Below, piece by piece: positions 5,240-5,261 of a stretch of DNA of 5,261 nt (position 1 is the first letter of the stretch; every line of letters starts with the position of its first letter). Source of the DNA: Candidatus Intestinimonas stercorigallinarum (GTDB lineage Bacteria; Bacillota; Clostridia; Oscillospirales; Oscillospiraceae); NCBI GenBank assembly GCA_019115345.1, contig DXDV01000046.1:1-5261 (forward strand). Reading direction: 5' to 3'. The notes under the pieces were generated by a model. It saw nothing but the letters and a program-made list of their open reading frames with translations. It was not told the origin of the DNA and ran no database searches. The translations under genes were made by a program, and so were the position numbers.

Positions 5240-5261
5240 GATCTTAAAAACTGAATATGCG

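Larger units (their letters stand above)
5053..5261 (+). repeat. Tandem tRNA-like array, 103-bp period, open at window edge
   Basis: Repeat units of 59 nt start at 5053 and 5156. The next step of 103 falls at 5259, where the window ends in ATAT-GCG, the same bases that lead into copy 1. The segments between units are exactly 44 nt each (5112-5155 and 5215-5258) and show no clear similarity. There is no convincing promoter on the + strand just before copy 1. The third unit rests on only a few bases. Confidence 0.5.

Noticed and set aside
5053..5261. Classical CRISPR array
   Set aside because: The repeat is too long (59 nt), imperfect and tRNA-like, only two units are seen, and no cas gene is present in the window.

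Overview
This window looks like chromosomal DNA from a spore-forming, high-GC member of the Clostridia, probably an Oscillospiraceae/Flavonifractor-like gut bacterium. The evidence is a SpoVB-type sporulation flippase, strong AGGAGG-type ribosome sites, and very GC-rich third codon positions in the first three genes. The taxonomic placement is inference.

Layout, left to right. Positions 1-181 hold no convincing gene. They carry two adjacent perfect hairpins (30-51 and 50-74) and a 17-bp palindrome (134-150) ahead of the first gene. A SpoVB/MurJ-like polytopic flippase (182-1735, +) is followed 32 bp later by a short-chain dehydrogenase (1768-2529, +), which may also have its own promoter over the flippase stop codon. 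A 16-bp perfect-stem bidirectional terminator (2534-2570) separates these from a convergent vitamin B6 kinase of the PfkB/ribokinase fold (2570-3409, -).

The region 3410-3545 holds two back-to-back promoters whose -35 boxes abut. One drives the B6 kinase leftward. The other drives an HNH-like zinc-finger protein rightward (3546-4334, +), in which the last His of the HNH motif is replaced by Ala. Convergent to that gene, and overlapping it by 83 bp, is a sigma-70/ECF-like sigma factor (4252-4953, -). It has a good promoter (4995-5023) whose -10 box overlaps a palindrome. These two genes look less GC-biased at wobble positions than the three to their left, suggesting a separately acquired pair.

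The right end (5053-5261) is the most unusual part. Two 59-nt near-identical copies of the 5' two thirds of a tRNA-Leu(UAG)-like sequence lie exactly 103 bp apart. Each is followed by an unrelated 44-nt segment, and the first bases of a possible third copy appear at the window edge at exactly the next 103-bp step. Both copies keep the D arm and variable arm but have a broken anticodon stem, so they are tRNA-derived repeats and not working tRNAs. Whether this array belongs with the sigma factor and HNH-like gene as one system cannot be settled from this window, but the arrangement deserves attention.
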